Shown: positions 28,584 to 40,445, numbered from the stretch's first letter. The stretch: DNA of 64,000 nucleotides from Betaproteobacteria bacterium (GCA_016192065.1 JACPUX010000072.1:248001-312000), one strand, 5' to 3'. Made by a program: numbers and translations. The notes: generated from the sequence alone by a model not told the origin.

Positions 28584-29858
28584 CTAGACCTTGAAGGTGG
28601 TGCCGATTTTTTTCGCGACCGGCGGATTCTTCAGGCGCTGGTACCGCGGCAGGCCGTCGCGATAGGGTGGATAGGCCTCGCCACGCACCAGCGGCAGCAG
28701 ATAGGCGCGTGCCGCGGCGGTAATGCCCATGCCGTCGGCGCTAATGTAACCAGTGGGCAGCATCTTCTCCCGGTTGGCGACCTCAGTGAGCGGCACACTG
28801 CCGATCTTCCAGCGATAGGGTTTGTCGGAGGTCCGTAGAATCGCCGGCATCACCCCCCCCTTCCCTGCCACTGCCATTTCCACACCGGCCTTGCCAACCG
28901 CGAGCGCGTGGTCGTAGTCGGTCTGCGACGCGAGGTGCCGCGCCGAGCGCTGCAAGTAGTCAGCAAGCGCCCAGTGGTATTTCTGCCCGAGTTTCTGGCG
29001 CACCAACTTGGCGATCAGTTCGCCCGCGCCGCCAAGTTGGGCATGACCGAAGGCATCGCGCAGGCCGCTTTCGGATAGAAACTTGCCTTCGGCGGTGCGC
29101 AAGCCCTCCGAAACACCCACGCAGCAATAGCCATGGGATCGAATGAGGCTTTCCACCCGCGTCAGGAACTTCGCTTCATCGAAGGCCACTTCGGGAAAGA
29201 GCAGCACCAGGGGCAGGTCGTTGTCTTCATCGGCGGCCAGCCCGACGGCGGCGGTGATCCAGCCGGCATGCCGGCCCATCACTTCGAATACGAACACCCG
29301 GGTCGAGGTGCGCGCCATCGAGGCCACGTCATAGGCGGCCTCGCGCATCGAAGTGGCCACGTACTTGGCCACCGAACCGAATCCCGGGCAGCAGTCAGTG
29401 ACCGCAAGATCGTTGTCCACGGTCTTGGGCAAATGCACCGCGAGCAAGGGATAACCCATGGCCTCGGAGAGCTGGGAAACCTTGAGGCAGGTATCGGCGG
29501 AATCGCCACCGCCGTTATAGAAGAAATAGCCGATGTCGTGCGCGTGAAAGACTTCGATCAGGCGCTCATACTGGGCGCGGTTTTCCTCGACGCCTTTCAG
29601 CTTGTAGCGGCAGGAACCGAAGGCTCCGCCGGGCGTGGTTTTGAGCCCGGCAATGGCGCGCGCGCTCTCGCGGCTGGTGTCGATCAGGTCTTCGGTCAAA
29701 GCGCCGATGATGCCGTCGCGGCCGGCGTACACTTTGCCGATTTTGTCCTTGTGGGCACGCGCGGTTTCGATCACTGCCGCCGCGGTAACGTTGATCACCG
29801 CGGTGACACCACCGGATTGCGCATAGAAGGCGTTGCGCTTCGCGCTGCCCCTGGCCAT
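28584..29858 (-). CDS. pfp: pyrophosphate-dependent 6-phosphofructokinase
   Basis: 424 residues. Interconverts fructose 6-phosphate and fructose 1,6-bisphosphate using PPi. The motif NGGGDSADT (Asp119) and PKTVDND (Lys145, where ATP enzymes have Gly) are the marks of PPi rather than ATP use. The substrate segment VMGRHAGWITAA and the later GYISADG are also seen. It starts three bases after adk and leads on to hppA, so PPi production, use and recycling genes are together. Such pfp-hppA pairing is known from methanotrophs and other proteobacteria. ORF start at 29858 gives the usual N-terminus. Confidence 0.95.
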   Translation of the reverse strand: MARGSAKRNAFYAQSGGVTAVINVTAAAVIETARAHKDKIGKVYAGRDGIIGALTEDLIDTSRESARAIAGLKTTPGGAFGSCRYKLKGVEENRAQYERLIEVFHAHDIGYFFYNGGGDSADTCLKVSQLSEAMGYPLLAVHLPKTVDNDLAVTDCCPGFGSVAKYVATSMREAAYDVASMARTSTRVFVFEVMGRHAGWITAAVGLAADEDNDLPLVLLFPEVAFDEAKFLTRVESLIRSHGYCCVGVSEGLRTAEGKFLSESGLRDAFGHAQLGGAGELIAKLVRQKLGQKYHWALADYLQRSARHLASQTDYDHALAVGKAGVEMAVAGKGGVMPAILRTSDKPYRWKIGSVPLTEVANREKMLPTGYISADGMGITAAARAYLLPLVRGEAYPPYRDGLPRYQRLKNPPVAKKIGTTFKV

Positions 29859-29861
29859 GAT

Positions 29862-31413
<1,552 letters not shown>

Positions 31414-31417
31414 GAGG

Positions 31418-31597
31418 TCACTGGTATTCGTCTTCGGCGAGACGGCGCGCTTCCTCTTCCAACATCACGGGAATGCCGTCGCGCACCGGGTAGGCGAGCC
31501 GCGCCGCCTTCGAGACCAACTCCTGCTTGTTCTTGTCATAGATGAGCGGACCCTTGGTGACGGGGCAAACCAGGACGTCAAGCAGCCTTTGATCCAC
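31418..31597 (-). CDS. Trm112-like small zinc-ribbon-type protein (YcaR family)
   Basis: A 59-residue protein starting at GTG 31597, overlapping the lpxK 3' end by 20 bases. It begins [18 protein letters not shown] and ends [13 protein letters not shown]. This matches the YcaR/UPF0434 family, relatives of Trm112, which activates methyltransferases. Only one Cys is kept (others have CP..K..L), so zinc binding is unlikely here. It is conserved between lpxK and kdsB in many proteobacteria. Confidence 0.92.
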   Translation of the reverse strand: MDQRLLDVLVCPVTKGPLIYDKNKQELVSKAARLAYPVRDGIPVMLEEEARRLAEDEYQ

Positions 31598-32588
31598 GGA
31601 GCTTCTCCTCGAGCAGATTCACCAAAGCATCGGGCACGATGGCGCGCACGGGCAGGACCCAAAAACGATGGTCGGCAAACTGCCGGCATTTTACCGCATC
31701 CTTGGCGGTGAGCAGAATCGCTTCCGCCTGAGGAAAGACGAGATCCGCTGGCTGGTAGAAATGGTGATCGGGAAAAGCATGAGTCTCCGCCACGATACCC
31801 AACGCCGCCAGGCTCGAAAAAAACCGCTGCGGGTTGCCGATGCCCGCCACCGCCACCACCCGCAGGTTGTGAAAGTGCGCGGCCTCGGCCGTGACTTCTG
31901 GCGCGCGCAGTTGCTCGAAGCGCGCGCCTTCGAGCCTCATGATCCACTTGGCGTGCGCTGGCGCGGCCGCCGCCGCGTGCGCATGGACCACCACCGCCGT
32001 AGCTTCGATGAGCCGGTTGCGCGGCTCCCGCAGAGGCCCTGCGGGCAACGGCCAGCCGTTGCCGAAACCGCGCTGCGCATCGACCACCACAAGTTCAGCG
32101 TCGCGGGCCAAGGCATAGTGCTGCAAACCGTCGTCGCTGATGATTAGATCGCATTCGGGCCGCGCGTCGAGCAAGGCGCGGGCGGTCGCCACCCGGTCCC
32201 GTCCGGCCCACACGGGGCACCCCGAATCGCGCAGCAAAAGCGCTTCGTCGCCCACGTCCTCCGCCGTACTCTGCGGCACTACCATCCGCGGCGCCGAAAG
32301 TCTGGAACCATAAGCCCGCGTGATCAGCCCCGGATGCCAGCCGCGGGCGACCAGCGCCTCCGCCAACGCCAGCACCAGCGGCGTCTTGCCGGTGCCGCCC
32401 ACACACACATTGCCAACCACACACACCGGCACCTCCAGGCGGGCGCAACGCAACAGTCCCGCGCGATACGCGGCGCGGCGAACGGCGACCAGCGCCGCGA
32501 AAACCAGCGCCAGCGGCACCAGCGGCAGCAGCCGCAAGCGCAGGCGTGGTGCGTACCAGGCCTCGACCAGGTGTTGTTCGAGATGCAT
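31578..32588 (-). CDS. lpxK: tetraacyldisaccharide 4'-kinase
   Basis: 336 residues. Inner-membrane-associated kinase adding the 4' phosphate of lipid A. The unusual P-loop of the family is seen as [21 protein letters not shown], preceded by an N-terminal amphipathic/hydrophobic helix ([21 protein letters not shown]). Also [12 protein letters not shown], a conserved catalytic-site segment. It starts 69 bases after exbD. The downstream Trm112-like gene begins within its last codons. Confidence 0.97.
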   Translation of the reverse strand: MHLEQHLVEAWYAPRLRLRLLPLVPLALVFAALVAVRRAAYRAGLLRCARLEVPVCVVGNVCVGGTGKTPLVLALAEALVARGWHPGLITRAYGSRLSAPRMVVPQSTAEDVGDEALLLRDSGCPVWAGRDRVATARALLDARPECDLIISDDGLQHYALARDAELVVVDAQRGFGNGWPLPAGPLREPRNRLIEATAVVVHAHAAAAAPAHAKWIMRLEGARFEQLRAPEVTAEAAHFHNLRVVAVAGIGNPQRFFSSLAALGIVAETHAFPDHHFYQPADLVFPQAEAILLTAKDAVKCRQFADHRFWVLPVRAIVPDALVNLLEEKLRGSKAA

Positions 32589-32657
32589 CAGTTCCCCACG
32601 CTCGGGCAGGAATACCGGCTTCGCGCGGCCGCCCAGCGCGACGGTGGCACGGCGCGG

Positions 32658-33077
32658 CTACTTCGCGGGCGTCTGGGTGGCAAAGGTGATGTGCACAAAA
32701 CCGGCGAGGCGGGCCGCTTCCATGACGTTGATCACCGACTGGTGCGTGGCCTGGGAATCGGCGTTGATGACGATGATCGGATCGGCCTCGCCTTTGGCCG
32801 CGGCGCGCAGCGCCTCGGCCAGGGGACCGACGCCATTGAAGCTCAGAACGCTGCGATTGATGAGGTACTTGCCGCTGGCATCGACCGCCACCTGCACCTC
32901 CTTGGGCTGCTGCTTGGCGGGCTGCGCCTCGGCTTCCGGCAGAGTGATCTGCAATTCGGCGAAGCGCTGGTAGGTGGTCGTGACCATGAGAAAGATCAGG
33001 ATCACCAGCAGCACATCGATCATGGGTATGAGGTTGATCTCAGGGTCTTCCTTGGCACGGCCGGCACGAAAATCCAT
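32658..33077 (-). CDS. exbD: ExbD/TolR family biopolymer transport protein
   Basis: 139 residues. A short cytoplasmic N-terminus, one membrane helix containing the essential Asp in PMIDVLLVILIFLMV, and a periplasmic domain. With ExbB it couples the proton gradient to TonB. It lies 15 bases after exbB. No tonB gene is in the window. Confidence 0.95.
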   Translation of the reverse strand: MDFRAGRAKEDPEINLIPMIDVLLVILIFLMVTTTYQRFAELQITLPEAEAQPAKQQPKEVQVAVDASGKYLINRSVLSFNGVGPLAEALRAAAKGEADPIIVINADSQATHQSVINVMEAARLAGFVHITFATQTPAK

Positions 33078-33092
33078 GACTGGTGTCCCGAG

Positions 33093-33698
33093 CTATTTGC
33101 GCTCGCCGTGGGCGAGTTCCACGAGCTTGATCGCCTGCTGCTCCATTTCCAGGATCAAGGCATCGACCTTGGCCCGGAAGTGACGATAGAAGATCATGCT
33201 GGGAATGGCCACGATCAGGCCAAAAGCGGTGTTGTACAGCGCCACTGAAATTCCGTGCGCCAAGAGTTGGGGATTGGTGCCGGCGATCTGCTGCGCGCCG
33301 AAGATTTCGATCATGCCCACCACGGTGCCGAACAAACCCAGGAGCGGCGACATCGAAGCGATCGTCCCAAGGGTGGTGAGAAAGCGGTCGAGATCATGCG
33401 CCACGATCCGACCGACATCGGCCACCGCCTCTTTCATGATCGCCCTGGAACTCTTGATGTTCAAAAGGCCCGCCGCCAGCACCTTACCGAGCGGGCCACG
33501 CTGCGCGGTATGGGCCAGGAGTTCCTGCGTGAGGCCGTGCGCTCGGTACTCGGCCAGCACCTTGTCGACCAGCCCGCGCGGCGCCACCTCGTTCTGCCGC
33601 AGCGCCCAGGAGCGCTCGATGATCACCGCCAGCGCCACTACCGACGCGAATATCAATGGCCAGATGGGCCAGCCTGCAGCCTGAATGATTGCCCACAC
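33093..33698 (-). CDS. exbB: ExbB/MotA/TolQ proton channel family protein
   Basis: 201 residues with three hydrophobic helices: N-terminal (about 9-28), and a pair near 105-130 (SPLLGLFGTVVGMIEIF) and 145-172 (YNTAFGLIVAIPSMIFYR) carrying the family signature GLFGTV..MI. Partner of ExbD in energising TonB-dependent receptors such as the OprC-like protein here. It is the first gene of the row exbB-exbD-lpxK-Trm112-kdsB-adk; 78 bases separate it from pit. Confidence 0.95.
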   Translation of the reverse strand: MWAIIQAAGWPIWPLIFASVVALAVIIERSWALRQNEVAPRGLVDKVLAEYRAHGLTQELLAHTAQRGPLGKVLAAGLLNIKSSRAIMKEAVADVGRIVAHDLDRFLTTLGTIASMSPLLGLFGTVVGMIEIFGAQQIAGTNPQLLAHGISVALYNTAFGLIVAIPSMIFYRHFRAKVDALILEMEQQAIKLVELAHGERK

Positions 33699-33776
33699 AA
33701 CGGGGATCCTCTCGGGTTCTTGGAAAAAGTGGCAATGTAGCCTGCGCGTGGTCTTTTGGGCAAGGGCGGCAGGGCT

Positions 33777-34784
33777 TCAGAGGTAGCGCTGCCCCAGCCA
33801 CCAGGCGCAGGCCGAGATGAAGGCCGTGCATGGAATGGTCAGCACCCAGGCCCAAACAATCCGTTCGGCCACCCCCCAACGGACCGCTGAAAGCCGATGC
33901 ACGCTGCCCACACCGATGATCGCGCCGGTAATGGTGTGAGTCGTCGAAACCGGAATGCCGAGCGCGGTGGCCGCAAAAAGTGTCATGGCGCCACCAGTCT
34001 CGGCGCAAAAACCCCCGACCGGTTTCAAGCGGGTGATCTTCATGCCCATGGTCTTGACGATGCGCCAGCCGCCGAACAAGGTTCCCAAAGCCATCGCCGC
34101 CTGACAGGCGATGACCACCCAAAAGGGCACGTTGAAGCTGGGGCCGGAAAGCCCCGAGGCGAAGAGCAGCATGGCGATGATGCCCATGGTCTTCTGCGCG
34201 TCGTTGCCGCCATGCCCCAGGCTGTAGAGCGAGGCGGACACGAACTGCAAGCGCCGAAACCAGCGGTCGATCCGCCGCTGCGAGGTTCGGAAGAAGACCC
34301 ACCCCACCGCGGTCATCAGCAGCATGCCCAGAATCAGCCCCACCATGGGCGACAGGACGATGGCGAAACTGATTTTCAGAAAACCCGAGGCGACCAGCGC
34401 ATCGGCCCCGCCCTTCCCCACCGCGGCGCCGGCGAGGCCACCGATCAAGGCGTGCGATGAACTGGACGGAATGCCGTAATACCAAGTGATCACATTCCAG
34501 GTGATCGCCCCAACCAGGGCTCCGAAGATCACATGCAGATCGACAACGTGCTGTTCGATCACGCCCTTGCCGATGGTGTTGGCGACGTTCAGCCCGAAAA
34601 ACAAAAAAGCGATAAAGTTGAAGAAAGCCGCCCAGGCCACGGCATGCTGCGGCTTGAGCACACGCGTGGAAACGATGGTGGCGATCGAATTCGCGGCGTC
34701 GTGAAACCCGTTCATGAAGTCGAACACGAGGGCGAGGACGACCAGAAAGATAATCACCTGCAGCGTGGTGCTCAGCTCGGGCAT
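33777..34784 (-). CDS. pit: low-affinity inorganic phosphate transporter, PiT family
   Basis: About 335 residues and 9-10 membrane spans. Both PiT signatures are present: FDFMNGFHDAANSIATIV near the N-terminus and GHGGNDAQKTMGI plus PVSTTHTITGAI in the C-terminal half. It imports phosphate, probably with H+ and metal ions. The ATG at 34784 gives the standard start MPELSTTLQVI; a TTG at 34820 would add twelve unmatched residues. It follows the PhoU-like gene, the usual partner, 63 bases downstream. Confidence 0.96.
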   Translation of the reverse strand: MPELSTTLQVIIFLVVLALVFDFMNGFHDAANSIATIVSTRVLKPQHAVAWAAFFNFIAFLFFGLNVANTIGKGVIEQHVVDLHVIFGALVGAITWNVITWYYGIPSSSSHALIGGLAGAAVGKGGADALVASGFLKISFAIVLSPMVGLILGMLLMTAVGWVFFRTSQRRIDRWFRRLQFVSASLYSLGHGGNDAQKTMGIIAMLLFASGLSGPSFNVPFWVVIACQAAMALGTLFGGWRIVKTMGMKITRLKPVGGFCAETGGAMTLFAATALGIPVSTTHTITGAIIGVGSVHRLSAVRWGVAERIVWAWVLTIPCTAFISACAWWLGQRYL

Positions 34785-34847
34785 GATGGGAATCTCGATT
34801 TCCGTGGTTCCGCGCGGCAACCGTTTCGTCGCGCCGTGCGCCGACGA

Positions 34848-35474
34848 TCAGACGTTTTCAAGCACGATGCCTTCCAGAATGTTCGCCACGTCCTCGCAGC
34901 GGTCGGTTACCGATTCGAGCAACTGGTAGATCTCCTTCATTTTGATCAGTTGCTTGACGTTGGGCTCCTCGCGAAAGAGCTTGGCCATGGCCGCCCGCAT
35001 CACGTAATCGGCTTCGGATTCAAGCCGGTCGATGTCGTTGCAGATCGCCAGAATGTGCTCGCCCTTTTTCATATTCGACAGCATGCCGACGGCTTCGCGC
35101 ACCTTTTCCGCGCAGTTGACGCAGATTTCACCGAGTTTCTTGGCTTCTTCGGTGAGCTCGGTGATGTCATAGAGGAACAGGCACTGAGACACGTCTTCGA
35201 TCAGATCGAGGATGTCGTCCATGCCGGTGATCAGCTGGTGGATTTCATCGCGGTCCAGGGGTGTGATAAAGGTATGGTGAAGCATCGCCACCGTTTGGTG
35301 GGTGATCTCGTCGGCCTGGCGCTCCAGGCGCTCGATGTTCTTGGCGCGCATTTCGAGGTTGCCAACGTCGGCGATGAGCGCGCTCATTTCTCGGGCCCCG
35401 GCGACGATCAAGTCGCCGTGCGCGACGAAGTTGTCAAAGAAGCGCCCCTCGCGAGGCATGAACTTGCCGAGCAT
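34848..35474 (-). CDS. PhoU-like DUF47 (UPF0111) phosphate transport regulator
   Basis: 208 residues, nearly all helical, with the family opening MLGKFMPREGRFFDNF and the conserved acidic patches ERLERQADEITHQ and DRLESEADYVMR that bind metal in PhoU-like bundles. DUF47 proteins are found beside pit genes and are thought to regulate uptake. Gene order and direction support that role here. Confidence 0.94.
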   Translation of the reverse strand: MLGKFMPREGRFFDNFVAHGDLIVAGAREMSALIADVGNLEMRAKNIERLERQADEITHQTVAMLHHTFITPLDRDEIHQLITGMDDILDLIEDVSQCLFLYDITELTEEAKKLGEICVNCAEKVREAVGMLSNMKKGEHILAICNDIDRLESEADYVMRAAMAKLFREEPNVKQLIKMKEIYQLLESVTDRCEDVANILEGIVLENV

Positions 35475-35495
35475 GGTGGTCCTCTTCCCCTAGCT

Positions 35496-36161
35496 TCAGG
35501 GCGCAAGCCGTTCGATGCGCCAAGCCTGCTGGCCCGTGACCTCGGCCCCGGGATTGCGCGTGTAGCGAATGCGGTCATGCAGGCGCGAAGGGCGACCTTG
35601 CCAGAACTCCACGGCCTCCGGTGCCACCCGATACCCCCCCCAGTGCGCCGGGCGCGGCACGGCCTCGCCCTGGGGCGCGAAGCGCTCCGTGACTTCGGCA
35701 ACCGCATGTTCGATCCATTGCCGGCCCGGGATCACTTGGCTTTGCGGCGACGCCCAGGCGCCGATGCGGCTGCCCAAGGGCCGCGACGCGAAATAAGCAT
35801 CGGATTCGGCGATCGCGATCCTTTCTATGCGGCCGTCGATGCGCACCTGGCGTTCCAGTCCAACCCAGAAGAACAACAAACTGGCGAAGGGATTGGCGTC
35901 GATCTCATGGCCTTTGCGGCTGTTGTAGTTGGTGTAGAAGACAAAGCCGCGCTGATCGTAGCCCTTGATCAGGACGATCCGTCCCGTAGGACGCCCCGTC
36001 GCTGACACCGTGGAAAGGGTCATCGCGTTCGCCTCCGGCAGCTCCGCCGCAAGGGCCTGCTTGAACCAGAAGTCAAACTGTTCGATGGGGTTGGCCCGCA
36101 CCTCGGTCTCGTCCAGGCTCTCGCGCGCATAGTCGCGCCGCAAATCGGCAATGTCGCTCAT
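35496..36161 (-). CDS. pdxH: pyridoxamine/pyridoxine 5'-phosphate oxidase
   Basis: 221 residues. FMN enzyme making pyridoxal 5'-phosphate. Motifs include [36 protein letters not shown] (FMN binding) and the C-terminal [14 protein letters not shown]...RLAP. N-terminus [13 protein letters not shown] is typical. It lies between fbp and the phosphate genes with no obvious functional link. Confidence 0.96.
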   Translation of the reverse strand: MSDIADLRRDYARESLDETEVRANPIEQFDFWFKQALAAELPEANAMTLSTVSATGRPTGRIVLIKGYDQRGFVFYTNYNSRKGHEIDANPFASLLFFWVGLERQVRIDGRIERIAIAESDAYFASRPLGSRIGAWASPQSQVIPGRQWIEHAVAEVTERFAPQGEAVPRPAHWGGYRVAPEAVEFWQGRPSRLHDRIRYTRNPGAEVTGQQAWRIERLAP

Positions 36162-36219
36162 GGTTGTGGTCCCCGTTGCTCAATCGATCGTGGCGCGCCG
36201 GGCGGCCCGGCGCCTTGGT

Positions 36220-37230
36220 TCAAGCGCCCGCTTCCAGGTGGTACCGCGTGACGCGTTCGACTTCGTTGCGCGAGCCGAGAAAAACCGGCACGCGCTGATG
36301 CAGGTGCTCGGGCTGCAACTCCAGGATACGCCGCCGGCCATCCGTCGCCGCTCCTCCGGCTTGCTCGACGATGAATGCCATGGGATTGGCTTCATACATA
36401 AGCCGCAATTTCCCGGGCTTGGTGGGATCGCGCCGGTCCCTCGGGTACATGAACACGCCCCCGCGGGTGAGGATGCGATGCACGTCGGCCACCATCGAGG
36501 CCACCCAGCGCATTTTGAAATCGCGCCCTCGCGGGCCATCCTTGCCCGCGATCAGCTCGTCGATATAGCAGCTCACCGGTGGCTCCCAGAACCGCGCATT
36601 GGACGCGTTAATCGCGAATTCCTTGGTGTCGGCGGGGATACTGAGATTGGATTGAGTGAGGATGAACGAGCCCATTTCGCGGTCAAGCGTGAAGCAATGC
36701 ACGCCGTCACCCAGGGTCAGGATCAGCAGCGTAGCCGGGCCATAGACCGCATACCCGGCGCAGACCTGACGGGTTCCGGGCTGCAGGAACGCTGATTCAT
36801 CCGGCTCGGCGATACCTTCCGGGCAGCGCAAAACGGAAAAGATGGTACCGACCGACACATTGACATCGATATTCGAAGAGCCGTCCAGCGGGTCGAAAAC
36901 CAGAAGGTACTCGCCCCGCGGATAACGGTTCGGAATCTGGTGGGGGTGTTCCATTTCCTCGGACGCGAGCGCCGCCAGGTGCCCGCCCCATTCATTGGCT
37001 TCGAGCAGGATTTCGTTGGAGATGACATCGAGCTTCTTCTGGGCTTCGCCCTGTACATTCTCCGACCCCGCGCCGCCCAGCACGCCGGCAAGGGCGCCTT
37101 TGCCGATGGCAATGCTGATGGCTTTGCAGGCGCGCGAGACAATTTCCAGCAGCAGGCGCAAATTGGCATCCACCGGGCCGTCAGCGCGCTGCTGCTCCAC
37201 CAGAAAGTGCATGAGCGTCATGCGTTTCAT
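36220..37230 (-). CDS. fbp: fructose-1,6-bisphosphatase class I
   Basis: 336 residues. Removes the 1-phosphate of fructose 1,6-bisphosphate in gluconeogenesis or the Calvin cycle. The metal and substrate motif [13 protein letters not shown] is clear, with LASEEMEHP before it and the active-site region [20 protein letters not shown]. The ATG at 37230 ([10 protein letters not shown]) fits the family; the frame stays open upstream but that part is not conserved. With Pfp, which is reversible, the organism would have two routes between the same sugar phosphates. Confidence 0.96.
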   Translation of the reverse strand: MKRMTLMHFLVEQQRADGPVDANLRLLLEIVSRACKAISIAIGKGALAGVLGGAGSENVQGEAQKKLDVISNEILLEANEWGGHLAALASEEMEHPHQIPNRYPRGEYLLVFDPLDGSSNIDVNVSVGTIFSVLRCPEGIAEPDESAFLQPGTRQVCAGYAVYGPATLLILTLGDGVHCFTLDREMGSFILTQSNLSIPADTKEFAINASNARFWEPPVSCYIDELIAGKDGPRGRDFKMRWVASMVADVHRILTRGGVFMYPRDRRDPTKPGKLRLMYEANPMAFIVEQAGGAATDGRRRILELQPEHLHQRVPVFLGSRNEVERVTRYHLEAGA

Positions 37231-37578
37231 TCTTCGAGGTCTCCCCTGGCGCCGCCACGCGACACCACTTCCAATAGGCCGGATTTTACCGCGAAGACCT
37301 CCCTCGTCGGGTTTTCTCTCTTGCGCCAAGTCAACTGGTTCGCGTTGGACGGCCACACCCCCTTGGGATTGCGGTACCTTAGATCGCGGTTCCTAATGGA
37401 CGCTGCACGGCGCTGGCAGGTCTGGCCAGGCGGTGGTAAGCGGCGCAGATCGCGCCCTCCGGCGATTTGACGACGACGTCCCTCGGTGCCTTTCGAGCGC
37501 CGAACCGGCGTGCAGGGTGGCCGAATCATGTGCGGCGGGTTTGCGCCTGCGCAACTGTATTGACCCAGAGGCGGAGCA

Positions 37579-37884
37579 ATGAACAACACCTTTCTCTTGA
37601 GCTTCGCCGTCGGCCTTATCGGCGCCATTGGCGCTCTGGCACTTGCGTCCGGACTGGTCGGTCTCGCGCTCGCCAAGCACCGCGCCTGGGCGCGCCCACT
37701 ACTGCTATGTGCCACGTCCGCCGGGCTCCTGGGTGTGCTGGCTCTATTCGCCGTAGCCAGCCTCACGGACACCAACCCTGCCGGCGTGGCAGCCGGCATC
37801 GCCTTCCTCTGCGGCGCAGGCATCGCAGCGCTGGCCTGGAGCCTGCTGCGCCGGATCATGCGCGCCGAAACGCCTCGGTCCTGA
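37579..37884 (+). CDS. small hydrophobic membrane protein of unknown function
   Basis: 101 residues starting at ATG after GGAG. Three hydrophobic segments, about 7-32, 41-62 and 68-90, rich in Ala, Gly and Leu; a basic loop KHRAWARP between the first two; basic C-terminus RRIMRAE. No family recognised. It stands alone between fbp (divergent) and the AT-rich region, and third-position GC suits a real gene. Confidence 0.55.
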   Translation: MNNTFLLSFAVGLIGAIGALALASGLVGLALAKHRAWARPLLLCATSAGLLGVLALFAVASLTDTNPAGVAAGIAFLCGAGIAALAWSLLRRIMRAETPRS

Positions 37885-38188
37885 GGGCAAGCACTGAAAC
37901 GGTGAGATCGTTTATGCCTTGATGACGATACGTATATTAGTAATCTTGCGACAATCTAACGCCAATTGATATTTATTTAGATATTTTACCGTACATCAGC
38001 TATTTTTTTGCTCTACAATTTTGACCTCCCAGGCTAGACTTCAATCCCCGGTCCAGTGCCCAGGGAAACGCTGATCAAAGCCGGAACTCCGGCCAAGACC
38101 GGTGTCCAGTTTGTTTTTTCTGGATTGCAGCATTGGCCGGACTAACGAACCCTGAATTGATCCGCGCATCTCTTAACCCCAGGCCCCT
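37885..38188. other. AT-rich intergenic leader
   Basis: 304 bases without a gene. From about 37915 to 38030 the base composition falls sharply below that of the window (runs such as TATTTATTTAGATATTTTA and CTATTTTTTTG). Several -10-like TATATT, TACAAT and TATTTA elements occur, so promoters for the following decarboxylase gene are likely here, but none has a decisive -35. It may also be a site of foreign insertion. Confidence 0.5.
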
Positions 38189-39820
38189 ATGAAACTCGGT
38201 GAAGTCTTGCTCCACGCGCTCAAGGACCACGGCGCGCGCGAGGTTTTCGGCATTCCAGGCGATTTCGCCCTGCCTTTCTTCAAGGTCCTCGAAGAATCGG
38301 GCATTTTGCCTTTCTACACCCTCTCGCACGAGCCTGCGATAGGGTTTGCCGCCGACGCGGCGGCGCGCATGAATTGTCGCCTGGGCGTGGCGGCCGTGAC
38401 TTACGGCGCCGGAGCACTCAACATGGTCAACCCGGTGGCCTCCGCCTACGCCGAAAAGTCTCCGCTGGTGGTGATCTCCGGTGGCCCCGGCAAAGGCGAA
38501 GCCAAGACCGGACTGCTGCTGCATCATCAGGCCAAGACCCTCGATTCGCAGATGGCCATTTTCGAGGAGATCACTTGCGCGCAGACCCGTCTTGACGATG
38601 CCGACCGTGCCCCAGCAGAAATCGGGCGCGTGCTGGCCGCCGCACGCAGTAATTCACAGCCGGTCTACATCGAACTGCCACGCGACATGGTCGAGGTGCC
38701 CTGCGGGGCCGCAACCAGCCTGCCTCGGGTGGCACCCGAACCCGAGGCACTGGCGGCCTGCGCGGAAGAATTACTGGAGCGCATTCGGACCGCCCGCGCA
38801 CCGATCATGATGATCGGCGTGGAGGTTCGTCGCTTCGGGCTGGAAGACCGGGTGGCCGAACTGGCGCGCCGACTCGAGGTACCGGTGGTCACCTCACTCT
38901 TGGGCCGGGGCATGTTGGTCGAGGCCAAGGCTGACCTCCTGGGAACCTATCTCGGCGTCGCTGGAGATCAGGAGATCGCCCAACAAGTCGAGCACTCCGA
39001 TGGTCTGCTGCTGCTCGGAGTAATTCTCTCCGACACCAACTTCGGCGTTTCGGAAACAAAGATCGACCTGCGCCGTAGCATCATCGCGCTCGACCAGCGG
39101 GTCAGCATGGGCTACCACGTCTATGCGCCGATTCCCCTCGAAGCGTTGGTCGACGCCCTGCTCGCCCGCTTGCCAGAAAGGCCTGACGCGCCGGCGCACC
39201 GCCATGCCGAGCCGCCCTATCCCCTGGGTCTGGTGGAGGACGAGCAACCGATCTCGCCCACCGACATCGCCACCGCCATCAACGACCTCCAAGCCGGCCA
39301 CGGCCGCATGCCCATCGCCAGCGACGTGGGCGACTGCCTGTTCACGGCACTCGACATCCGCAACACCGATCTGGTGGCGCCCGGATATTACGCCACCATG
39401 GGCTTTGGCGTGCCCGCGGGGCTGGGATTGCAGGCGAGCACCCGGTTGCGGCCGCTCATCCTGGTGGGCGACGGCGCCTTCCAGATGACCGGTTGGGAAT
39501 TGGGCAACTGCCGGCGCTACGGCTGGGACCCGATCGTGGTGCTCTTCAACAACCGCAGTTGGGAAATGCTGCGCGCATTTCAGCCGGAATCGAAGTTCAA
39601 CGACCTGGGCGAATGGCAGTTCGCCGACATGGCCGCCGGCATGGGTGGCGTGGGGCGCCGGGTGTCGACTCGGCGTGAGCTCGGCAACGCCCTGCGCGCG
39701 GCGATGGCCGAACGCGGCCGCTTCCAGTTGATCGAGGTGATGATCCCTCCTGGCCGCATTTCCCCCTCGCTGGCGCGTTTTGTCGAGGGCGTGCAGCGGC
39801 TGCGCCCACGTTCGCCTTGA
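38189..39820 (+). CDS. thiamine-diphosphate enzyme, indolepyruvate/phenylpyruvate decarboxylase-like
   Basis: 543 residues with the three-domain layout of ThDP decarboxylases. The N-terminal domain has GIPGDFALPFF and the cofactor Glu in LSHEPAIGFAADA (Glu48); the C-terminal domain has the ThDP motif GDGAFQMTGWELGN...VVLFNN. The overall sequence resembles Azospirillum-type indolepyruvate/phenylpyruvate decarboxylase, which makes indole-3-acetaldehyde or phenylacetaldehyde from 2-keto acids; acetolactate synthase is less likely. Substrate is inferred. No auxin genes are adjacent. Confidence 0.85.
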   Translation: MKLGEVLLHALKDHGAREVFGIPGDFALPFFKVLEESGILPFYTLSHEPAIGFAADAAARMNCRLGVAAVTYGAGALNMVNPVASAYAEKSPLVVISGGPGKGEAKTGLLLHHQAKTLDSQMAIFEEITCAQTRLDDADRAPAEIGRVLAAARSNSQPVYIELPRDMVEVPCGAATSLPRVAPEPEALAACAEELLERIRTARAPIMMIGVEVRRFGLEDRVAELARRLEVPVVTSLLGRGMLVEAKADLLGTYLGVAGDQEIAQQVEHSDGLLLLGVILSDTNFGVSETKIDLRRSIIALDQRVSMGYHVYAPIPLEALVDALLARLPERPDAPAHRHAEPPYPLGLVEDEQPISPTDIATAINDLQAGHGRMPIASDVGDCLFTALDIRNTDLVAPGYYATMGFGVPAGLGLQASTRLRPLILVGDGAFQMTGWELGNCRRYGWDPIVVLFNNRSWEMLRAFQPESKFNDLGEWQFADMAAGMGGVGRRVSTRRELGNALRAAMAERGRFQLIEVMIPPGRISPSLARFVEGVQRLRPRSP

Positions 39821-39961
39821 AAGTGTGCCGGAGCAAGGCCGCAAGGACGGTCATAGGCCTGTGCTATCCGCTGGATCGACACAAGTCATTGGCCAGGGGC
39901 GCGCCAAAGCGTTAGCATTTGTAGGTCGCGCACGATCGCGCAGCAACTGGAGGCAAGGCCA

Positions 39962-40435
39962 ATGAAACAAGCCATCGACATCGGTATCAGCGAAGCCGCC
40001 CGCGGGGAAATCGCGCAAGCGCTGTCCCGGCTTCTGGCCGACAGCTACACGCTCTACCTCAAGACTCACAACTTCCACTGGAACGTCACCGGGCCGATGT
40101 TCCAAACCCTGCACTTGATGTTCGAGGCGCAGTACACGGAGTTGGCGCTTGCGGTCGATTTGATCGCAGAACGCATCCGTGCCTTGGGCTTCCCCGCTCC
40201 GGGCAGCTACCGCGAATTCGGACGCCTGACCTCGATTGCCGAAACCGAGGGCAAGATCGAGGCTCAGGCGATGATTCGCGACCTGGTCGCCGGCCAGGAA
40301 GCCGTAGTGCGCACGGCCCGCGCCGCCGTCCCGGTGGTGGAAAACGCTCACGACGAACCAACGCTGGACCTCCTGACCCAGCGCATGCAGGTGCATGAAA
40401 AGAATGCCTGGATGCTGCGCAGTTTGCTCGAATAG
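39962..40435 (+). CDS. dps: Dps-family ferritin-like DNA protection protein
   Basis: 157 residues. Four-helix Dps fold with the inter-subunit ferroxidase motif in [28 protein letters not shown] (two His and an acidic pair) and [21 protein letters not shown] near the C-terminus. It stores iron with H2O2 as oxidant and shields DNA in the cell. The start has GGAGG about seven bases upstream. The N-terminus is short and not strongly basic, so DNA binding itself is uncertain. Confidence 0.93.
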   Translation: MKQAIDIGISEAARGEIAQALSRLLADSYTLYLKTHNFHWNVTGPMFQTLHLMFEAQYTELALAVDLIAERIRALGFPAPGSYREFGRLTSIAETEGKIEAQAMIRDLVAGQEAVVRTARAAVPVVENAHDEPTLDLLTQRMQVHEKNAWMLRSLLE

Positions 40436-40445
40436 GCAAGCCGAT

